The notes under the pieces were generated by a model. It saw only the letters and a list, made by a program, of their open reading frames with translations, did no database searches and was not told where the DNA came from. DNA of 64,000 bases. Origin: Desulfitobacterium dichloroeliminans LMG P-21439 (lineage in GTDB: Bacteria > Bacillota > Desulfitobacteriia > Desulfitobacteriales > Desulfitobacteriaceae). Below are positions 8,538 through 17,129 of the stretch, one piece after another. Location of the stretch: positions 1,588,001 through 1,652,000 of the forward strand of contig NC_019903.1 of NCBI RefSeq assembly GCF_000243135.2. The letters are read 5' to 3'. The first letter of the stretch is position 1. Every line of letters begins with the position of its first letter. A program made the translations under genes and the position numbers.

Positions 8538-9296
8538 ATGAGCGTAGAGTGGATTATCCGAATATTATCCGAGAATTGGCCGATGTTCCTTCGTGGAGCG
8601 GGTATTACTCTCTTGATCTCCATTACAGGAACATTAATTGGTTCGGCCATCGGCCTGATTATCGGTGTTATTCGAACGATACCTAATCCGGAACGAGGAC
8701 TTAATAGGATACTTCTTAAAATAGTCAACGGAATTTTAGGGTTTTATATTGAATTTTTCCGAGGCACTCCAATGATCGTGCAAGCGATGGTTATCTATTA
8801 TGGGTCTGCTTTGGCGTTTGATATTCATATGAATAAGTTATTTGCGGCAATCTTCATCGTTTCGATTAATACCGGGGCCTATATGTCAGAGATTGTACGG
8901 GGCGGAATTATATCTATAGATAAAGGACAATTTGAGGCAGCACATGCCATCGGTATGAATCACTTTCAGACGATGATCAACGTGGTCTTACCTCAGGTGA
9001 TTCGCAATATTCTTCCGGCTACCGGGAATGAATTTGTAATCAACATTAAAGATACCTCAGTTCTTAACGTAATCGCCGTAACGGAGCTCTATTTCCAAAC
9101 GAAGTCCATTGCCGGCAACAACTTTAGATACTTTGAATCCTTCTTCGTCGCCTGCATTATCTACTTTATCATGACCTTCACTGTAACCCGCATTCTTCGT
9201 TACATTGAAAGGAAAATGGATGGACCGGAAAGCTACATTATGAATCAAATGCAGGTGGAAACACCGGAAGATATGCTCCGGCGTACTCAAAATTAA
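8538..9296 (+). CDS. Amino-acid ABC transporter permease (HisM/GlnP type)
   Basis: Inner-membrane channel subunit of the importer. Hydrophobic segments near residues 20-45, 60-75, 90-115, 160-180 and 205-225 suit the usual five-helix fold. The cytoplasmic EAA coupling motif is clear: EAAHAIGMNHFQ...LPQVIRNILP. The N-terminal FLRGAGITLLISITGTLIG block is characteristic of the polar amino-acid family (HEQRo/3-TM_GlnP). A strong GGAGGAG RBS precedes the ATG and the ATPase follows after 22 bp. It should pair with the lipoprotein at 5577, from which the IS110-type element now separates it. Its current promoter is not obvious. Confidence 0.93.
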   Translation: MSVEWIIRILSENWPMFLRGAGITLLISITGTLIGSAIGLIIGVIRTIPNPERGLNRILLKIVNGILGFYIEFFRGTPMIVQAMVIYYGSALAFDIHMNKLFAAIFIVSINTGAYMSEIVRGGIISIDKGQFEAAHAIGMNHFQTMINVVLPQVIRNILPATGNEFVINIKDTSVLNVIAVTELYFQTKSIAGNNFRYFESFFVACIIYFIMTFTVTRILRYIERKMDGPESYIMNQMQVETPEDMLRRTQN

Positions 9297-9318
9297 TCAG
9301 TAAGAAGGAGGTGAAACC

Positions 9319-10062
9319 ATGGAAAAGATCATTGAGATTCAACATCTAAGCAAATCCTTTGGTGCCAACGAAGTTTTGAAGGACATCGATTTTTCAGTAG
9401 ACAAGGGAGAAGTGGTTTGCATTATTGGCTCCTCCGGCTCGGGTAAATCAACCCTGCTGCGTTGCATTAACCTTCTCGAGAAACCCAGCGGTGGCCAAAT
9501 TATCTACAAAGGGGAAAACATTCTGGATGATCAGCATGATGTATATAAGTATCGTCAGAAATTAGGGATGGTCTTCCAGCAATTTAATCTGTTTAATAAC
9601 CACAATGTGTTGAGTAATTGCATGGTTGGTCAAATCAAATTATTGAAGCGCTCTAAAGCCGAGGCCGAGGAAGTGGCCATGAAATATCTCAGAGTTGTGG
9701 GCATGGATCAGTATATCAATGCTAAGCCCAGACAATTGTCCGGAGGCCAAAAGCAAAGGGTCGCCATTGCTCGTGCCCTCTCCATGGAACCGGACGTCAT
9801 GTTGTTCGATGAACCTACTTCTGCCTTGGACCCCGAGATGGTTGGAGAGGTATTGAAGGTTATGAAGGAACTGGCTGATTCGGGATTGACCATGTTGGTA
9901 GTTACCCATGAAATGGGCTTTGCTAAAGAAGTCTCTGACCGAGTCGTCTTCATGGATAAAGGGGTCATTGCTGAAGAAGGATCTCCTGAGCAAATCTTTA
10001 ATCGACCGAATCAAGAGCGGACGCGAGAGTTTCTGAAGCGCACCTTAAATCCTCAAGGTTAA
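9319..10062 (+). CDS. Amino-acid ABC transporter ATP-binding protein (GlnQ/HisP type)
   Basis: Cytoplasmic ATPase that powers the importer. Walker [11 protein letters not shown]-loop FQQFNLF, signature LSGGQKQR, Walker [13 protein letters not shown] and the switch His in [11 protein letters not shown] are all intact. The 247-residue length and the [11 protein letters not shown] ending are typical of the polar amino-acid subfamily. It is translated from AAGGAGGTG 22 bp after the permease, and the operon ends at a terminator that overlaps the 3' end of the convergent ABC exporter gene. Confidence 0.95.
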   Translation: MEKIIEIQHLSKSFGANEVLKDIDFSVDKGEVVCIIGSSGSGKSTLLRCINLLEKPSGGQIIYKGENILDDQHDVYKYRQKLGMVFQQFNLFNNHNVLSNCMVGQIKLLKRSKAEAEEVAMKYLRVVGMDQYINAKPRQLSGGQKQRVAIARALSMEPDVMLFDEPTSALDPEMVGEVLKVMKELADSGLTMLVVTHEMGFAKEVSDRVVFMDKGVIAEEGSPEQIFNRPNQERTREFLKRTLNPQG

Positions 10063-10135
10063 AGCGCTTTATTCGCAAAAGATCCTTCACTTAATTCAAA
10101 ATGGCCACGATTTAGGAAGTGCATGACTTAAAAAG

Positions 10136-10181
10136 AAAAATGACCTTTGGATGGTTGATATTACCTTCCTAGGTCATTTTT
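10136..10181. terminator. Bidirectional terminator overlapping the exporter stop codon
   Basis: The 11-bp arms AAAAATGACCT (10136-10146) and AGGTCATTTTT (10171-10181) are perfect. The right arm lies inside the final codons of the minus-strand exporter gene, whose stop codon (10161-10163) falls in the loop. T-runs lie on both sides. Confidence 0.85.
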
Positions 10182-12005
10182 AATATCCTCTAAAGCTGCT
10201 TTAAATTGGGTGTCGTACAACTCTTTATAGATACCTTCTTGTACGACTAAATCCCCATGGGTTCCTTGTTGGACGATTTCCCCGTCTTGGAGCACAATAA
10301 TCTCATCCACGGCCATAATGGTAGAGAGGCGATGGGCGATAATGACACTGGTTCTCCCTTTGAGGATAGGCTCGATGGCTTCCTGAATATAGGACTCGCT
10401 GATGGAATCCAAGGAGGAAGTCGCTTCATCCATAATGAGTATCTTTGGATTCTTGAGGAGAACTCTGGCAATCGAGAGCCGCTGTTTTTCACCACCGGAT
10501 AACTTTAAGCCACGGTTGCCGACCAAAGTGTCGAAGCCCTCGGGAAGGGTTTGGATAAAATCATAGATATTGGCTTCTTGGCATACCCTGATTAAATCCT
10601 CTTCTTTAGCCAATTCGTCGGCATAGAGAAGATTCTCGCGAATGGTCCCATTAAAGAGATAGGTGTCCTGGGAAACCATGCCGATATTTTGACGAAGGAA
10701 GGTCAAATCTAGATCTCGTATATCCAGTCCATCGAGGAGCACCCTACCTGCTCTTACATCATATAAACGAGGAATTAAATTGACTAAGGTGGATTTCCCC
10801 GTCCCGGAAGGCCCTACGATGGCCACAGATTTGCCCTTTTCTATGGTTAGATTCACATCTTTTAAGATAGGTTTGCCGTCATAATGAAAGGAGACATGAT
10901 CAAAGATAATTTTTCCTGCACAGCTCTTCGGGATAATAGCATTGGGGCTGTTTTGAATCTCGACAGGGATATCAAAATACTCAAAAATACGTGAAAATAG
11001 GGCCAGGGAGCGGATAACATCGACCTGAATTGTCTGGAGTACACCCACCGGACGATATAGCCGACCCAAGAGGGCTACAACGACAGTGACATCCCCAACC
11101 GTTAGGCCAGATCCCATCTTAATCATTAGAAAGCCTCCGGTCAGATAGATAATCATGGGCCCCATATTGATGAAGGTATCAAAGATGACCCGAAACGACT
11201 TGCCGACGAGAAACTCGCGAATACTGAGACGGGTGATGGCCTGGTTGATCTTTTCGAATTTTTTAAACTCTTTGTTTTCCCGTGTAAACAACTTGACTAA
11301 CAGTTGTCCGCTGACACTTAAGGTCTCGTTAAATAGCTGGTTGGAAGTATCGCTGTGCTCTTGCTTGGCCATGGTAATGGACCAACGGCGATTACCCACT
11401 TGATGGGTGGGGTAGATGAAGAGTGGAACAATAATGACACTAACTAGGGCGAGGATCCAGTTTTTCTGAAATAGGGCGACTAAGGTCGTGATGAGGATAA
11501 TCGAGTTGCTGACAATCTGGGTTAAAGTCCCGACAATCACGTTCTGAATGCCGTTGATGTCTGTGGTCATGCGGGTGATAATGTCGCCTTGATTGTTGTT
11601 GGTATAGAAACGGTGGGACATTTTTTGCAGATGTTCATACATCTGATTTTTCATATCATAGATGATATGCTGGGCGACCCAGGTAGTAAGGTAGCTTTCA
11701 AAGACATTGATCAAATTAGCAGCGATCAAAACGATAAAGGAAAGAAGAATTAATTGGGTAAGTAGATTGAAGTCTTTCCCTATCAATCCGTCATCTATAA
11801 TTCGCCCAGATAATAAGGGCGGCAAGAGGCCGAGGATAGATGATACGATAATGGCGAAGAATACTAAGGCAAGTCTTGGCCAGTAGGGAAGAAGGTAGCT
11901 AAAGACCCGCTTAAGAAAGGCTTTAGTTACTTTAGGGCGGTCGCGTTTTTCTTCATCAGTAAGGGGAGTATGTAAGCTTCGCCCCAGTGATTTGCCAGTC
12001 CGCAT
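10161..12005 (-). CDS. ABC exporter, fused permease-ATPase (MdlB/MsbA-like)
   Basis: A half-transporter that should dimerise and export a hydrophobic or drug-like substrate. The N-terminal transmembrane domain (about residues 30-320) has six hydrophobic helices and the coupling segment NNQGDIITRMTTDI. The nucleotide-binding domain carries Walker A GPSGTGKST, signature LSGGEKQR, Walker B ILIMDEATSSLD and switch His IIAHRLST. Its 614 residues are normal for the family. The RBS GAGAGGAGG precedes the ATG. It stands alone, so a homodimer is plausible. It could also partner an exporter encoded elsewhere, and no substrate clue is visible in the neighbourhood. Confidence 0.93.
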   Translation of the reverse strand: MRTGKSLGRSLHTPLTDEEKRDRPKVTKAFLKRVFSYLLPYWPRLALVFFAIIVSSILGLLPPLLSGRIIDDGLIGKDFNLLTQLILLSFIVLIAANLINVFESYLTTWVAQHIIYDMKNQMYEHLQKMSHRFYTNNNQGDIITRMTTDINGIQNVIVGTLTQIVSNSIILITTLVALFQKNWILALVSVIIVPLFIYPTHQVGNRRWSITMAKQEHSDTSNQLFNETLSVSGQLLVKLFTRENKEFKKFEKINQAITRLSIREFLVGKSFRVIFDTFINMGPMIIYLTGGFLMIKMGSGLTVGDVTVVVALLGRLYRPVGVLQTIQVDVIRSLALFSRIFEYFDIPVEIQNSPNAIIPKSCAGKIIFDHVSFHYDGKPILKDVNLTIEKGKSVAIVGPSGTGKSTLVNLIPRLYDVRAGRVLLDGLDIRDLDLTFLRQNIGMVSQDTYLFNGTIRENLLYADELAKEEDLIRVCQEANIYDFIQTLPEGFDTLVGNRGLKLSGGEKQRLSIARVLLKNPKILIMDEATSSLDSISESYIQEAIEPILKGRTSVIIAHRLSTIMAVDEIIVLQDGEIVQQGTHGDLVVQEGIYKELYDTQFKAALEDIKNDLGR

Positions 12006-12144
12006 AGTATCCTCCTCTCTAGGTTATATTTAAGGGGTATAGATCATCGTTCTATTGTCATTATAGTGGATTCCTCACTGGATGTCACATTGTAGAAGAG
12101 GGATAACAAAAGCAGTGCGGTATGTAAGGTTAACCAGAAAAATG

Positions 12145-12172
12145 TTGAAAAGCTATGGGTAAATGATATAAT
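12145..12172 (+). promoter_or_regulatory. Promoter of the mntP leader
   Basis: TTGAAA at 12145-12150, a 16-nt spacer and a perfect TATAAT at 12167-12172, directly upstream of the Mn2+ riboswitch. Confidence 0.7.
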
Positions 12173-12191
12173 AATTGTCAATATGGCGTTT

Positions 12192-12283
12192 CCATGGGGG
12201 AGTAGTTAGCATAGCTGTGCTGTGTGGCAAGTCAACATCATGACTTTCGGGTCTGGCTTGTCTTAAAAAGCAAGACTCATGGG
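12192..12283 (+). promoter_or_regulatory. yybP-ykoY (Mn2+) riboswitch aptamer
   Basis: The conserved elements are present: GGGGGAGTAG near the 5' end, AAGTCAACATCATG in the middle, the TCGGGTCTGG segment and a 3' GCAAGACTCATGG. CCATG at 12192-12196 pairs with CATGG to close P1. The 3' P1 strand is shared with the terminator stem, so Mn2+ binding should prevent termination and turn mntP on. The downstream gene is the expected Mn2+ exporter. Confidence 0.88.
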
Positions 12284-12319
12284 TAGTTTTAATAAAAGCT
12301 GCCCGTGAGTCTTGCTTTT
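12266..12319 (+). terminator. Mn2+-riboswitch terminator
   Basis: The arms AAAAGCAAGACTCATGGGTAG (12266-12286) and its near-complete complement (12299-12319) make a stem of about 20 bp ending in CTTGCTTTT. It overlaps the 3' strand of the aptamer's P1, giving mutually exclusive structures. Confidence 0.88.
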
Positions 12320-12355
12320 GACTAAACCAATATAAAGCAGTTAGGAGTATCATCA

Positions 12356-12916
12356 ATGGGAAATATTGAATTGTTCATAATTGCCATCGGGCTTTCAATG
12401 GATGCTTTTGCAGTGGCTATCAGCAAGGGATTGTCCATGCGACGGATGAGCTATAAGACAGCGTTAATCACGGGGGCCTTTTTTGGAGGGTTTCAGGCTT
12501 TAATGCCCTTGATTGGATTCATACTGGGAACTCGGTTTGAGTCTTATATTACCTCCATTGATCATTGGATCGCATTTATTCTCCTTTCCATTATTGGTTT
12601 TAATATGATCAAGGAATCCCGTGGCCCTTGTGAAGTAATCGAGGATCGGTTTAATTTGAAGGATATGTTGGTATTATCTCTTGCTACAAGCATTGATGCC
12701 TTGGCCATCGGTGTAACCTTTGCCTTTTTGCGAGTGGACATTCTTCCTGCTGTCTCTATGATTGGGGTGATCACCTTCATTTTTTCCTTTCTTGGGGTCA
12801 AGATTGGCAATGTCTTTGGGGAGTGCTATAAATCCAAGGCGGAATTCTTTGGTGGCGTCATTCTTATTCTGATGGGTGTAAAAATCCTTTTGGAACATTT
12901 GGGCTTTATGGGCTGA
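12356..12916 (+). CDS. mntP: Manganese efflux pump MntP
   Basis: Exports excess Mn2+ from the cytoplasm. Six hydrophobic helices form two inverted halves. Each half has the family's Asp-containing motif: [15 protein letters not shown] in helix 1 and [17 protein letters not shown] in helix 4. The 186-residue length is typical. The RBS AGGAG precedes the ATG. Placement directly behind a yybP-ykoY riboswitch is a known arrangement for this family and strongly supports the manganese role. YtaF at 60794 belongs to the same superfamily. Confidence 0.95.
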   Translation: MGNIELFIIAIGLSMDAFAVAISKGLSMRRMSYKTALITGAFFGGFQALMPLIGFILGTRFESYITSIDHWIAFILLSIIGFNMIKESRGPCEVIEDRFNLKDMLVLSLATSIDALAIGVTFAFLRVDILPAVSMIGVITFIFSFLGVKIGNVFGECYKSKAEFFGGVILILMGVKILLEHLGFMG

Positions 12917-12936
12917 ATACCTAAAAGTATTATAAT

Positions 12937-12964
12937 TTGAGAATATTAAGTTTTATGTTATAAT
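12937..12964 (+). promoter_or_regulatory. Promoter of the rubrerythrin-like gene
   Basis: TTGAGA at 12937-12942, a 16-nt spacer and TATAAT at 12959-12964. Confidence 0.6.
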
Positions 12965-13048
12965 TAGAAAAATTAACCGATTTCATGGTGTCCTACGCTA
13001 CTTGGGTGGTCTGCTACGTGAAATTCAATAAAAGTGGAGGGATTATCA

Positions 13049-13534
13049 ATGAACGCTTTAGAATTTGCTGTTAAAATGGAACTTGAAGGAGAACAATACT
13101 ACAGGGAACAAGCAGAAATTAATAAAGATACTAGTTTGCACACAGTCTTTCAAATGTTGGCTGATGATGAAAGAATGCACGCAAAAATATTAGAGCAGAA
13201 AGCGAAGAAACTAGATTATACCTTAGAACCTAATGAGACTCTGGCGACAGCTAAACATGTCTTTAGCAATAAGGATAGTGTTAAAAGTGAAATCAAAGTG
13301 ATTCCCGGTCAGATTGATGTGTATCGGGCAGCCTTGGAAAATGAGAGAGAGAGCATAAATCTCTATGAAAAGTACGCATCTGAAGCAACTGATGACGAAG
13401 CTCGTATACTTTTCAACTACCTAATCCAACAGGAAAAAGAGCATTATTCCATCATTGATGAATTAGTCACCTTACTTAGCCATTCGGAGGAGTGGGTGGA
13501 AAATGCGGAGTTTGGAGTAAGAAAAGATTATTAG
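13049..13534 (+). CDS. Rubrerythrin-like ferritin-family diiron protein
   Basis: A four-helix diiron protein probably acting in peroxide or oxygen defence. The expected ligands are spaced as in rubrerythrin: Glu in MELEGEQYYREQA, DDERMHAKIL (EXXH), Glu in ENERESINLYEKYA, and QEKEHYSII (second EXXH). There is no C-terminal rubredoxin domain, so it is a short erythrin. Electron donors might be the rubredoxin-flavoprotein at 37643 or another rubredoxin; that is speculative. An in-frame GTG at 13034 exists, but GGAGG at 13036-13040 serves the ATG at 13049. The gene has its own promoter and terminator. Confidence 0.87.
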   Translation: MNALEFAVKMELEGEQYYREQAEINKDTSLHTVFQMLADDERMHAKILEQKAKKLDYTLEPNETLATAKHVFSNKDSVKSEIKVIPGQIDVYRAALENERESINLYEKYASEATDDEARILFNYLIQQEKEHYSIIDELVTLLSHSEEWVENAEFGVRKDY

Positions 13535-13548
13535 AAAGAGTTGATATA

Positions 13549-13598
13549 AGAGAAGCCGCGAATTTGCTGTTGTGGCAAATACGCGGTTTCTCTGTTTT
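13549..13598 (+). terminator. Intrinsic terminator
   Basis: The arms AGAGAAGCCGCG and CGCGGTTTCTCT, with an inner TTTGC/GCAAA stem, are followed by GTTTT. Confidence 0.85.
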
Positions 13599-13685
13599 GT
13601 ACGATTGAACTAATAATTGCGGTAATCTGGATTTTGGTGCTATGATAATAGAGATTCAGCGATATGAAGAGAAGAGGGGATCTCT

Positions 13686-14891
13686 ATGATTTCTCAAGCA
13701 ATGAGGGAACAAGTCAAAAGCAACTCCATTATTCGTGCTATGTTTGAAGAAGGAAAACGCTTAGCGGCGATCCATGGTGCTGAAAATGTTTATGATTTTA
13801 GTCTGGGTAACCCTAGCGTGGAACCACCCAATGAAGTGAAAAAGGCAATTTTAGAGATTATTAATGAAGAGAACTCCATGGCTGTTCATGGCTATATGAA
13901 TAATTCGGGGTTCGAGGATGTAAGAGCGGCTATTGCAGATTCTTTGAATCGACGCTTCGCTACACATTTTACTGCAGAAAACATTTTGATGACCGTGGGA
14001 GCTGCAGGTGGTTTAAATGTTGTATTTAAAACCCTCCTCAACCCTGAGGATGAGGTCATTACCTTTGCACCCTTTTTTGGAGAATACCGCAATTATGTGC
14101 GAAACCATCAGGGCCAGCTCGTTGTTGTCTCACCAAATACTGCGGATTTTCAGCCCAATCTCGAAGAGCTTAAGAGGAAGATTAACATGAAGACCAAAGC
14201 AGTCCTCATTAATTCTCCTAACAACCCGACCGGTGTTGTGTATTCGGAAGAGACGATCATGCTCCTCGCAGATATTCTTCGCGAAAAGCAAAAGGAATAT
14301 GGGTCAGAGATTTACCTGATCGCCGATGAACCTTATCGGGAGCTTGCCTATGATCAGGTGGAAGTGCCCTATCTGACTAAGTATTATGAGAACACTATCG
14401 TCGGTTACTCCTTTAGCAAGTCCCTTTCTTTGCCTGGTGAGCGGGTTGGTTATCTAGTGATTCCAAACCAAGCAACCGATTTCGACAACTTGATCAGTGC
14501 GGCTAATATCGCCAATCGGATCCTCGGGTTTGTCAACGCACCATCTCTCTTTCAACGGGTCATTGCCAAGTGCCTCGATGCTCAAGTGGACCTAGAAAGC
14601 TACAATCGGAATCGGGAACTTCTTTATAATGGATTAGTATCTTTCGGCTATGAATGTATCAAGCCAGAAGGAGCTTTCTATCTATTTATTAAGACACCTT
14701 TGGAGAATGATGTTGAATTTTGCAATCTAGCCAAGGAAAAGAATATCCTGATTGTCCCAGGTAGCGCGTTTTCCTGCCCGGGGTATGCTCGAATTGCTTA
14801 TTGCGTAAATTACGCGACTATTGAAAGGGCATTGCCCGGCTTTAAGGCTTTAATTCATGAAGTGAAGGAACAGGGCTCAAGTAACTCGTAA
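13686..14891 (+). CDS. PLP-dependent class I/II aminotransferase
   Basis: A fold-type I aminotransferase acting on an undetermined amino acid. Seen are the N-terminal FSLGNPSVEPP substrate-arm segment, the PNNPTGVVY cofactor motif, the Asp of IADEPYREL that contacts the PLP pyridine nitrogen, the Schiff-base Lys in YSFSKSLSLPGERVGYL, and the C-terminal Arg in GYARIAYCV. The 401-residue length is normal. It stands alone, with a plausible TATGAT -10 at 13641-13646 and an AGAGGGG RBS. It is distinct from the aminotransferase at 39569, which follows an Lrp regulator. Confidence 0.9.
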   Translation: MISQAMREQVKSNSIIRAMFEEGKRLAAIHGAENVYDFSLGNPSVEPPNEVKKAILEIINEENSMAVHGYMNNSGFEDVRAAIADSLNRRFATHFTAENILMTVGAAGGLNVVFKTLLNPEDEVITFAPFFGEYRNYVRNHQGQLVVVSPNTADFQPNLEELKRKINMKTKAVLINSPNNPTGVVYSEETIMLLADILREKQKEYGSEIYLIADEPYRELAYDQVEVPYLTKYYENTIVGYSFSKSLSLPGERVGYLVIPNQATDFDNLISAANIANRILGFVNAPSLFQRVIAKCLDAQVDLESYNRNRELLYNGLVSFGYECIKPEGAFYLFIKTPLENDVEFCNLAKEKNILIVPGSAFSCPGYARIAYCVNYATIERALPGFKALIHEVKEQGSSNS

Positions 14892-14958
14892 TTGCATAGT
14901 GTAGTATTCGATATAATATTTTATTGACAGTCAGATATATATAAATGAATACGTCATA

Positions 14959-15011
14959 AATAAACAAAAACTTACTAAGATTCTTAAGATTCTAGTAAGT
15001 TTTTGTTTATT
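14959..15011 (+). terminator. Long AT-rich intrinsic terminator
   Basis: The 19-bp arms AATAAACAAAAACTTACTA and TAGTAAGTTTTTGTTTATT are perfect, with a 15-nt loop. It ends the aminotransferase transcript just before the IS66 insertion point. Confidence 0.8.
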
Positions 15012-15067
15012 ATTATTTAATAACTGTTTTCTGAAAACTGTGGTAAGTTTATATAAAGATTTAGATT

Positions 15068-15075
15068 GGTATGTC
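15068..15075. repeat. IS66 target-site duplication, left copy
   Basis: GGTATGTC directly abuts the left inverted repeat and is identical to 17602-17609. Eight bases is the standard duplication length for IS66. Confidence 0.92.
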
Positions 15076-15106
15076 GTAAGCGTCAAACAAGTCGGTGTAT
15101 AGAAAA

Positions 15107-15141
15107 AGGGTAAAAACCAGTATAAACTAAGTTTTTACCCT
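15107..15141 (-). terminator. Terminator at the end of the IS66 tnpC gene
   Basis: The arms AGGGTAAAAAC and GTTTTTACCCT (15107-15117/15131-15141) overlap the tnpC stop codon. On the minus strand the stem is followed by TTTTTCTATAC. Confidence 0.65.
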
Positions 15142-16675
15142 ATTTGCAGACAGCCTGTACATCTGGACTCCACGGCAGATAATCTTCAAGAAATTCTGGG
15201 TATTGACCGAACTGCACCCCGGGTAACTCTTTAAAGATGAAGCAAAGATATTTATAGGGATTCAGGCCATTGGCCTTAGCCGTTTCAATCATGCTGTAAA
15301 CGGCAGCGCTAGCAGTTGCTCCTTTCGGGCTTCCACTAAACAGCCAGTTTTTTCGTCCGATCGTAAAGGGGCGGATGCTGTTTTCGGCTAAGTTGTTCGA
15401 GATGGCGCAGTTTCCATCCAACAGATAATTCATCAATTCCTGTTTATGGTTTATGGCGTAATTAAGAGCTTGCCCAAGTTTAGATTTAGGGAGAACCTTG
15501 TTCTTAGTGTAATCCACCCATACCCAAAAGGCCTCCAAAACAGGTTGTTCCTGCTTCAGACGCTCGGATTGTCGCTCTTCTCTTGAACACCCTTCAAGAG
15601 TTTTCTCTATCTCAAAGAGTTCATTACAAAATCGAACCCCATCGCTTGCCAAAGTGGCTTCCGGGCTATGGATATCCTTTGGCAGGGCCTCAACGAAATT
15701 CCTTCGAACATGAGCCCAGCACAGGCATCGCGTGATTCCCTCCACCTTTTGGTAGCCTGAGTAGGCATCCGAGTGGAGGTATCCTTTAAATCCTTTTAGG
15801 AATTTCTGAGGATATTTACCACTTCTACCCGGTTGGTACTCGAAGATCCGGATGGGATGCTTACAGTGTTTGCCCGTACTGTAAACCCACATGTAGGAAT
15901 CCGTGGTATTCTTTCGGCCCTCTTCGTTGAGGACTTGAACGGGAGTCTCGTCAGCATGCAGGAAGTTTTCCTCCAAGAGCTTCTGATGCATCCGTTGCAA
16001 AAGCGGGGTCAGCCAATCTCGGGCTGCGACCATGATCCAATTGGCCATGGTTGCACGGCTTAATTCAACGCCCAGCGTCTTCCACTCCTTTTCCTGACGG
16101 TACAGAGGAAGCGCGTTGACAAACTTCTGATGCATTACCCAAGCTACTGTGGAGGGAGATGCCATGGAGTGCTGAATGACTGGAGAAGGTACAGGTGCTT
16201 TCTCCATATAGGGCAAGTTATTCTTACGGCAGCTACGGCACTCGAAGGTTTCGCGGTAAATATCGATTACTCTTACTTTTGCAGGGATGAATTCAATTTC
16301 GGTTCTCACGAACTCTTCTCCCACAGAGACCAGTGTCGTCTGACACTCTTCGCAGGACCGGTCATTTTCTAAGAGAGTACAGAACCGCTTTTCATGGGGA
16401 AGGTCTTTCAAAAGTTCCTTGCGCTGACCGTCGAATTTCTTTCTCTGGTACCCCTCGATTTGCTTAAGGTCCGGTTCCACAGCCTTAGGATTAGATTCCG
16501 TTTCTGCTTCATCAAAAAGAGACATCTGTCCCACAGAAAGGACGGATGTCTTCTCAGAGCTTCGACCAAAGAGTTTACGGGTCAGATGATGAACGGTTTC
16601 ATGAAGAAGTTTGTTTTCCTTCTCTAGTTCGGTGATGCGGTTTTCAAGAGTTTTTACCGATTTTACTTCACTCAT
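15140..16675 (-). CDS. tnpC: IS66 transposase (TnpC, DDE type)
   Basis: The catalytic DDE transposase of the element, 511 residues. In order: an N-terminal coiled coil (LENRITELEKENKLLHETV), an IS66-type zinc finger (CEECQTTLVSVGEEF and CRSCRKNNLP), and the transposase core with ENFLHADETPVQVL (first Asp), FKGYLHSDAYSGY (second Asp) and NNLAENSIRPFTIGRKNWLF (Glu). The conserved IS66 C-terminal extension is GATASAAVYSMIETAKANG. No frameshift is seen. It starts 91 bp after tnpB, as usual for the family. Confidence 0.95.
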   Translation of the reverse strand: MSEVKSVKTLENRITELEKENKLLHETVHHLTRKLFGRSSEKTSVLSVGQMSLFDEAETESNPKAVEPDLKQIEGYQRKKFDGQRKELLKDLPHEKRFCTLLENDRSCEECQTTLVSVGEEFVRTEIEFIPAKVRVIDIYRETFECRSCRKNNLPYMEKAPVPSPVIQHSMASPSTVAWVMHQKFVNALPLYRQEKEWKTLGVELSRATMANWIMVAARDWLTPLLQRMHQKLLEENFLHADETPVQVLNEEGRKNTTDSYMWVYSTGKHCKHPIRIFEYQPGRSGKYPQKFLKGFKGYLHSDAYSGYQKVEGITRCLCWAHVRRNFVEALPKDIHSPEATLASDGVRFCNELFEIEKTLEGCSREERQSERLKQEQPVLEAFWVWVDYTKNKVLPKSKLGQALNYAINHKQELMNYLLDGNCAISNNLAENSIRPFTIGRKNWLFSGSPKGATASAAVYSMIETAKANGLNPYKYLCFIFKELPGVQFGQYPEFLEDYLPWSPDVQAVCK

Positions 16676-16766
16676 CAGCCCTAAAATCCTTTGCGTTTCT
16701 CACTGCATTTAGTATAGCATGAAAACGCCATAAAGTCCAGTAACCATGCAGGTTTGGGCCATTTCT

Positions 16767-17129
16767 TTATACCGAAAAGCAGCCTGTGGAATCCCACTTT
16801 TTCACGGCCTTAGGCTGATCAATAGACAGCCCTTCCATAAGCCAGCGGAATTCCTGGCGGGTAATCCCGCGAACTGCTTCAGCATTCTTGGGCCATTGGA
16901 ATTTGCTCTTTTCAAGTCGCTTATACAGAAGAACAAAGCCATCCCCTTCCCAATAGAGTGCCTTCAGTCGATCATGCCGACGGCCACAAAAGAGAAACAA
17001 ACTATTTTGAAAGGGGTTGAGCTGAAAGTTTTGCTGAACTAGGGCTGCCAGTCCGTCTATGGACTTACGCATGTCGGTATACCCGCAGGCGAGGTAGATT
17101 TTCTCGGCCTTAGAGATGTCACCGAACAT
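16767..17129 (-). CDS. tnpB: IS66 accessory protein TnpB (Orf2)
   Basis: The IS66 Orf2-like protein required for transposition of many IS66 elements; its biochemical role is unsettled. Recognition rests on YLACGYTDMRKSIDGLA at residues 12-28, the LFLFCGRRHDRLKAL strand and WEGDGFVLLYKRLE, all hallmarks of the family. It is unrelated to the Cas12-like TnpB. Its start overlaps the end of tnpA by 11 bp, implying translational coupling. Confidence 0.95.
   Translation of the reverse strand: MFGDISKAEKIYLACGYTDMRKSIDGLAALVQQNFQLNPFQNSLFLFCGRRHDRLKALYWEGDGFVLLYKRLEKSKFQWPKNAEAVRGITRQEFRWLMEGLSIDQPKAVKKWDSTGCFSV

Noticed and set aside
12145-12319. The mntP leader read as a small gene on the minus strand (12153-12356)
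   Set aside because: That frame only mirrors the riboswitch and terminator stem and has no RBS.
16130-17042. Several plus-strand frames of 77-98 codons across the IS66 genes
   Set aside because: All lie antisense to intact tnpB/tnpC and lack ribosome binding sites or family signatures.
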